This document shows positions 58,301-64,000 of a stretch of 64,000 bases of DNA, in pieces. Under the pieces are notes generated by a model. That model saw only the letters and a list, made by a program, of their open reading frames with translations, was not told the origin of the DNA and did not search any database. Source of the DNA: Nymphaea colorata (lineage: Eukaryota > Streptophyta > Magnoliopsida > Nymphaeales > Nymphaeaceae); contig NW_022205068.1 in assembly GCF_008831285.2 (NCBI RefSeq), forward strand, positions 35,763 to 99,762. Reading direction: 5' to 3'. Numbering within the stretch: position 1 is the stretch's first letter; the number at the start of each line of letters is the position of its first letter. The translations under genes were made by a program, and so were the position numbers.

Positions 58301-61300
58301 TAATATATGTATACGAGTGATAAGTATACGATAATACATATAACTAATTAAACGCGTTCAATTAACTTTACATGATCAAATGAATAACATTTATTTCATG
58401 CATATTCATTTGAACTTGTGATTTTGAAACCCTTAAATCATCCAATATAAGCGTAACATGTTCAACACATTGGATTAACTATAGTGAAGCAAATGAACTG
58501 ATTAAAGTCTCATCTGTATTCATACAAACTTGTGATTTCAGTACATTAAATCAATCATTATAAATTAACAACATGTTGAACACATTGGATTAACTATAGG
58601 GGATCGAATGAAAGGCTTAAATCCTATTCGTATTGATACGAACTTGTGATTTCAATCCCTTAAATCAATCAATATAAATAAAACAAGTCCAACTCATGTT
58701 ATTAACAATAAAGGAGCCAATCAATTGCTTAAATTTCATTCATATTCATACAAACGTTTCGTTTCAATACTTTTAACCGTTCAATATAAATGTAACAACA
58801 ACTTAAAGTCATTGGATTAACGATAAGTAAGCAAATGAATGGCATAACCCCCATTCATTTATATGAACTTGTGATTTCAATCCTTAAATCGTTCTATGTA
58901 GACATAACAACAAGTTAAACGCATTCGATTGCCTACAATAATATGTATATGTATAAAACACGTAATATATGTATACGAGTGATAAGTATACGATAATACA
59001 TATAACTAATTAAACGCGTTCAATTAACTTTACATGATCAAATGAATAACATTTATTTCATGCATATTCATTTGAACTTGTGATTTTGAAACCCTTAAAT
59101 CATCCAATATAAGCGTAACATGTTCAACACATTGGATTAACTATAGTGAAGCAAATGAACTGATTAAAGTCTCATCTGTATTCATACAAACTTGTGATTT
59201 CAGTACATTAAATCAATCATTATAAATTAACAACATGTTGAACACATTGGATTAACTATAGGGGATCGAATGAAAGGCTTAAATCCTATTCGTATTGATA
59301 CGAACTTGTGATTTCAATCCCTTAAATCAATCAATATAAATAAAACAAGTCCAACTCATGTTATTAACAATAAAGGAGCCAATCAATTGCTTAAATTTCA
59401 TTCATATTCATACAAACGTTTCGTTTCAATACTTTTAACCGTTCAATATAAATGTAACAACAACTTAAAGTCATTGGATTAACGATAAGTAAGCAAATGA
59501 ATGGCATAACCCCCATTCATTTATATGAACTTGTGATTTCAATTCCTTAAATCGTTCTATGTAGACATAACAACAAGTTAAACGCATTCGATTGCCTACA
59601 ATAATATGTATATGTATAAAACCGTAATATATGTATACGAGTGATAAGTATACGATAATACATATAACTAATTAAACGCGTTCAATTAACTTTACATGAT
59701 CAAATGAATAACATTTATTTCATGCATATTCATTTGAACTTGTGATTTTGAAACCCTTAAATCATCCAATATAAGCGTAACATGTTCAACACATTGGATT
59801 AACTATAGTGAAGCAAATGAACTGATTAAAGTCTCATCTGTATTCATACAAACTTGTGATTTCAGTACATTAAATCAATCATTATAAATTAACAACATGT
59901 TGAACACATTGGATTAACTATAGGGGATCGAATGAAAGGCTTAAATCCTATTCGTATTGATACGAACTTGTGATTTCAATCCCTTAAATCAATCAATATA
60001 AATAAAACAAGTCCAACTCATGTTATTAACAATAAAGGAGCCAATCAATTGCTTAAATTTCATTCATATTCATACAAACGTTTCGTTTCAATACTTTTAA
60101 CCGTTCAATATAAATGTAACAACAACTTAAAGTCATTGGATTAACGATAAGTAAGCAAATGAATGGCATAACCCCCATTCATTTATATGAACTTGTGATT
60201 TCAATTCCTTAAATCGTTCTATGTAGACATAACAACAAGTTAAACGCATTCGATTGCCTACAATAATATGTATATGTATAAAACACGTAATATATGTATA
60301 CGAGTGATAAGTATACGATAATACATATAACTAATTAAACGCGTTCAATTAACTTTACATGATCAAATGAATAACATTTATTTCATGCATATTCATTTGA
60401 ACTTGTGATTTTGAAACCCTTAAATCATCCAATATAAGCGTAACATGTTCAACACATTGGATTAACTATAGTGAAGCAAATGAATTGATTAAAGTCTCAT
60501 CTGTATTCATACAAACTTGTGATTTCAGTACATTAAATCAATCATTATAAATTAACAACATGTTGAACACATTGGATTAACTATAGGGGATCGAATGAAA
60601 GGCTTAAATCCTATTCGTATTGATACGAACTTGTGATTTCAATCCCTTAAATCAATCAATATAAATAAAACAAGTCCAACTCATGTTATTAACAATAAAG
60701 GAGCCAATCAATTGCTTAAATTTCATTCATATTCATACAAACGTTTCGTTTCAATACTTTTAACCGTTCAATATAAATGTAACAACAACTTAAAGTCATT
60801 GGATTAACGATAAGTAAGCAAATGAATGGCATAACCCCCATTCATTTATATGAACTTGTGATTTCAATCCTTAAATCGTTCTATGTAGACATAACAACAA
60901 GTTAAACGCATTCGATTGCCTACAATAATATGTATATGTATAAAACCGTAATATATGTATACGAGTGATAAGTATACGATAATACATATAACTAATTAAA
61001 CGCGTTCAATTAACTTTACATGATCAAATGAATAACATTTATTTCATGCATATTCATTTGAACTTGTGATTTTGAAACCCTTAAATCATCCAATATAAGC
61101 GTAACATGTTCAACACATTGGATTAACTATAGTGAAGCAAATGAACTGATTAAAGTCTCATCTGTATTCATACAAACTTGTGATTTCAGTACATTAAATC
61201 AATCATTATAAATTAACAACATGTTGAACACATTGGATTAACTATAGGGGATCGAATGAAAGGCTTAAATCCTATTCGTATTGATACGAACTTGTGATTT

Positions 61301-63460
61301 CAATCCCTTAAATCAATCAATATAAATAAAACAAGTCCAACTCATGTTATTAACAATAAAGGAGCCAATCAATTGCTTAAATTTCATTCATATTCATACA
61401 AACGTTTCGTTTCAATACTTTTAACCGTTCAATATAAATGTAACAACAACTTAAAGTCATTGGATTAACGATAAGTAAGCAAATGAATGGCATAACCCCC
61501 ATTCATTTATATGAACTTGTGATTTCAATTCCTTAAATCGTTCTATGTAGACATAACAACAAGTTAAACGCATTCGATTGCCTACAATAATATGTATATG
61601 TATAAAACACGTAATATATGTATACGAGTGATAAGTATACGATAATACATATAACTAATTAAACGCGTTCAATTAACTTACATGATCAAATGAATAACAT
61701 TTATTTCATGCATATTCATTTGAACTTGTGATTTTGAAACCCTTAAATCATCCAATATAAGCGTAACATGTTCAACACATTGGATTAACTATAGTGAAGC
61801 AAATGAACTGATTAAAGTCTCATCTGTATTCATACAAACTTGTGATTTCAGTACATTAAATCAATCATTATAAATTAACAACATGTTGAACACATTGGAT
61901 TAACTATAGGGGATCGAATGAAAGGCTTAAATCCTATTCGTATTGATACGAACTTGTGATTTCAATCCCTTAAATCAATCAATATAAATAAAACAAGTCC
62001 AACTCATGTTATTAACAATAAAGGAGCCAATCAATTGCTTAAATTTCATTCATATTCATACAAACGTTTCGTTTCAATACTTTTAACCGTTCAATATAAA
62101 TGTAACAACAACTTAAAGTCATTGGATTAACGATAAGTAAGCAAATGAATGCATAACCCCCATTCATTTATATGAACTTGTGATTTCAATTCCTTAAATC
62201 GTTCTATGTAGACATAACAACAAGTTAAACGCATTCGATTGCCTACAATAATATGTATATGTATAAAACACGTAATATATGTATACGAGTGATAAGTATA
62301 CGATAATACATATAACTAATTAAACGCGTTCAATTAACTTTACATGATCAAATGAATAACATTTATTTCATGCATATTCATTTGAACTTGTGATTTTGAA
62401 ACCCTTAAATCATCCAATATAAGCGTAACATGTTCAACACATTGGATTAACTATAGTGAAGCAAATGAATGATTAAAGTCTCATCTGTATTCATACAAAC
62501 TTGTGATTTCAGTACATTAAATCAATCATTATAAATTAACAACATGTTGAACACATTGGATTAACTATAGGGGATCGAATGAAAGGCTTAAATCCTATTC
62601 GTATTGATACGAACTTGTGATTTCAATCCCTTAAATCAATCAATATAAATAAAACAAGTCCAACTCATGTTATTAACAATAAAGGAGCCAATCAATTGCT
62701 TAAATTTCATTCATATTCATACAAACGTTTCGTTTCAATACTTTTAACCGTTCAATATAAATGTAACAACAACTTAAAGTCATTGGATTAACGATAACTA
62801 AGCAAATGAATGCATAACCCCCATTCATTTATATGAACTTGTGATTTCAATTCCTTAAATCGTTCTATGTAGACATAACAACAAGTTAAACGCATTCGAT
62901 TGCCTACAATAATATGTATATGTATAAAACGCGTAATATATGTATACGAGTGATAAGTATACGATAATACATATAACTAATTAAACGCGTTCAATTAACT
63001 CTACATGATCAAATGAATAACATTTATTTCATGCATATTCATTTGAACTTGTGATTTTGAAACCCTTAATCATCCAATATAAGCGTAACATGTTCAACAC
63101 ATTGGATTAACTATAGTGAAGCAAATGAATTGATTAAGTCTCATCTGTATTCATACAAACTTGTGATTTCAGTACATTAAATCAATCATTATAAATTAAC
63201 AACATGTTGAACACATTGGATTAACTATAGGGATCGAATGAAAGGCTTAAATCCTATTCGTATTGATACGAACTTGTGATTTCAATCCCTTAAATCAATC
63301 AATATAAATAAAACAAGTCCAACTCATGTTATTAACAATAAAGGAGCAATCAATTGCTTAAATTTCATTCATATTCATACAAACGTTTCGTTTCAATACT
63401 TTTAACCGTTCAATATAAATGTAACAACAACTTAAAGTCATTGGATTAACGATAAGTAAG
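40304..63460 (+). repeat. Homogeneous G-type subfamily domain
   Basis: From 40304 onward 27 of 36 unit starts carry GTAAGC, 6 CTAAGC and 3 lack the base; no forward unit to the left carries GTAAGC. The same domain is enriched for CACG at site 3, TTTAC at site 4 and, from about 44.3 kb, CAATTCC at site 2. Units are very uniform, consistent with recent local amplification or gene conversion. Confidence 0.75.
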
Positions 63461-63589
63461 CAAATGAATGGCATAACCCCCATTCATTTATATGAACTTG
63501 TGATTTCAAATTCCTTAAATCGTTCTATGTAGACATAACAACAAGTTAAACGCATTCGATTGCCTACAATAATATGTATATGTATAAAA

Positions 63590-64000
63590 CACGTAATATT
63601 GTATGTATACGTATACAGTAAAGTATACGATAATACATATAACTAATTAAACGTTCAATTAACTTACATGATCAAATGAATAACATTTATTTCATGCATA
63701 TTCATTTGAACTTGTGATTTTGAAACCCTTAAATCATCCAATATAAGCGTAACATGTTCAACACATTGGAACTTATAGTGAAGCAAATGAACTGAAAAGT
63801 CTCATCTGTATTCATACAAACTTGTGATTTCAGTACATTAAATCAATCAATAAATTAACAACATGTTGAACACATTGGATTAACTATAGGGGATCGAATG
63901 AAAGGCTTAAATCCTATTGTAACATTTATTGCATGCATATTCATTTGAACTTGTGATTTTGAAACCCATAAATCGTCCAATATAAGCGTAACATGTTCAA
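63590..64000 (+). repeat. Irregular right edge with a second back-jump
   Basis: The last unit is disturbed. The M1/M2 AT-rich segment is rearranged at 63,595-63,630 (GTATGTATACGTATACAG), M3 has small losses near 63,770-63,800, and at about 63,919 the sequence jumps from the end of M4 (GGCTTAAATCCTATT) back to the end of M2 (GTAACATTTATTGCATGC). It then continues into M3 with two further substitutions (GAAACCCATAAATCGTCC). Divergence rises here, as expected near an array edge or an assembly breakpoint. Confidence 0.75.

Larger units (their letters stand above)
24957..64000 (+). repeat. Satellite array block C, forward orientation, 59 unit starts
   Basis: Forward units with register at 25261, 25915, 26568, 27225, 27878, 28458, 29115, 29771, 30431, 31074, 31731, 32389, 33049, 33709, 34368, 35025, 35686, 36344, 37004, 37665, 38325, 38983, 39642, 40304, 40966, 41629, 42291, 42951, 43612, 44274, 44935, 45597, 46259, 46922, 47583, 48245, 48907, 49567, 50229, 50891, 51553, 52216, 52876, 53536, 54196, 54858, 55521, 56182, 56844, 57505, 58165, 58828, 59490, 60152, 60815, 61476, 62138, 62799 and 63457. 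Steps are 657-663 bp over most of the block, but 653, 654, 580 and 643 bp in the more eroded 25-31 kb part. The stretch from about 40 to 63 kb is the most uniform of the whole window. The array continues past the right end of the window. Confidence 0.97.

Noticed and set aside
1-64000. CRISPR array, because of regularly spaced short boxes every 112-114 bp
   Set aside because: Sequences between boxes are related to each other and repeat identically every 661 bp; they are not unique spacers, and no cas genes exist in the window.
1-64000. rDNA or other RNA gene array, because of the regular unit
   Set aside because: No 5S, 18S, 28S, tRNA or snRNA motif is recognisable; at 28% GC and with monomeric substructure the unit looks like a non-coding satellite.
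1-64000. Telomeric repeats at a window end
   Set aside because: No run of a short G-rich telomere-type repeat is seen on either strand; both window ends lie inside the satellite.

Overview
The window is entirely satellite DNA. No protein-coding gene, rRNA, tRNA, CRISPR array or recognisable transposon is visible on either strand. One unit of about 661-663 bp is repeated head to tail roughly 96 times. The DNA is AT-rich: a hand count of the first unit gives 108 C and 78 G in 661 bp, about 28% GC. Long, highly similar arrays with a higher-order repeat (HOR) structure point to constitutive heterochromatin (centromeric, pericentromeric or subtelomeric) of a eukaryotic nuclear genome. I cannot name the species. 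CpG is not depleted (16 in the first unit against about 12.7 expected), which argues mildly against a genome that heavily methylates its satellites, such as most vertebrates and many plants. An invertebrate would fit better, but this is weak evidence.

Internal structure. The unit is itself built of about 110-bp monomers. Five carry a recognisable box, AACTTGTGATTT or its degenerate form AAACGTTTCGTTT. The spacing and a residual GAGTGATAAG box indicate a sixth, strongly diverged monomer (M2). The HOR is therefore best read as a hexamer of about 109 + 101 + 114 + 114 + 112 + 113 = 663 bp. In this answer M1-M6 are the monomers in + strand order, starting from the boxes at 40, 151, 249, 362, 476 and 588 of the first unit.

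Layout. Block A (about 1-14,590) runs forward with about 22 units. Block B (about 14,638-24,956) is the same array in reverse orientation, about 15 units, and contains a T-rich breakdown zone at 19,600-19,905. Block C (about 24,957-64,000) runs forward again with 59 unit starts. Both orientation switches are fold-back structures: inverted arms with a short spacer (92 bp and about 36 bp), sitting in eroded sequence. Other eroded or irregular places are 12,380-12,470, 20,410-20,515, 27,985-28,090 and 63,590-64,000.

Variation. Units differ at a handful of sites. At least five of these have two alternative bases plus a third state in which exactly that base is missing. Together with the eroded zones and the fold-backs, this suggests that part of the visible variation, and possibly the inversion, is assembly or consensus artefact rather than biology. 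Raw long reads would decide this. The left end is dominated by one subfamily (C at the M6/M1 site) and the right by another (G at that site, from 40,304 on). Block B contains members of both.
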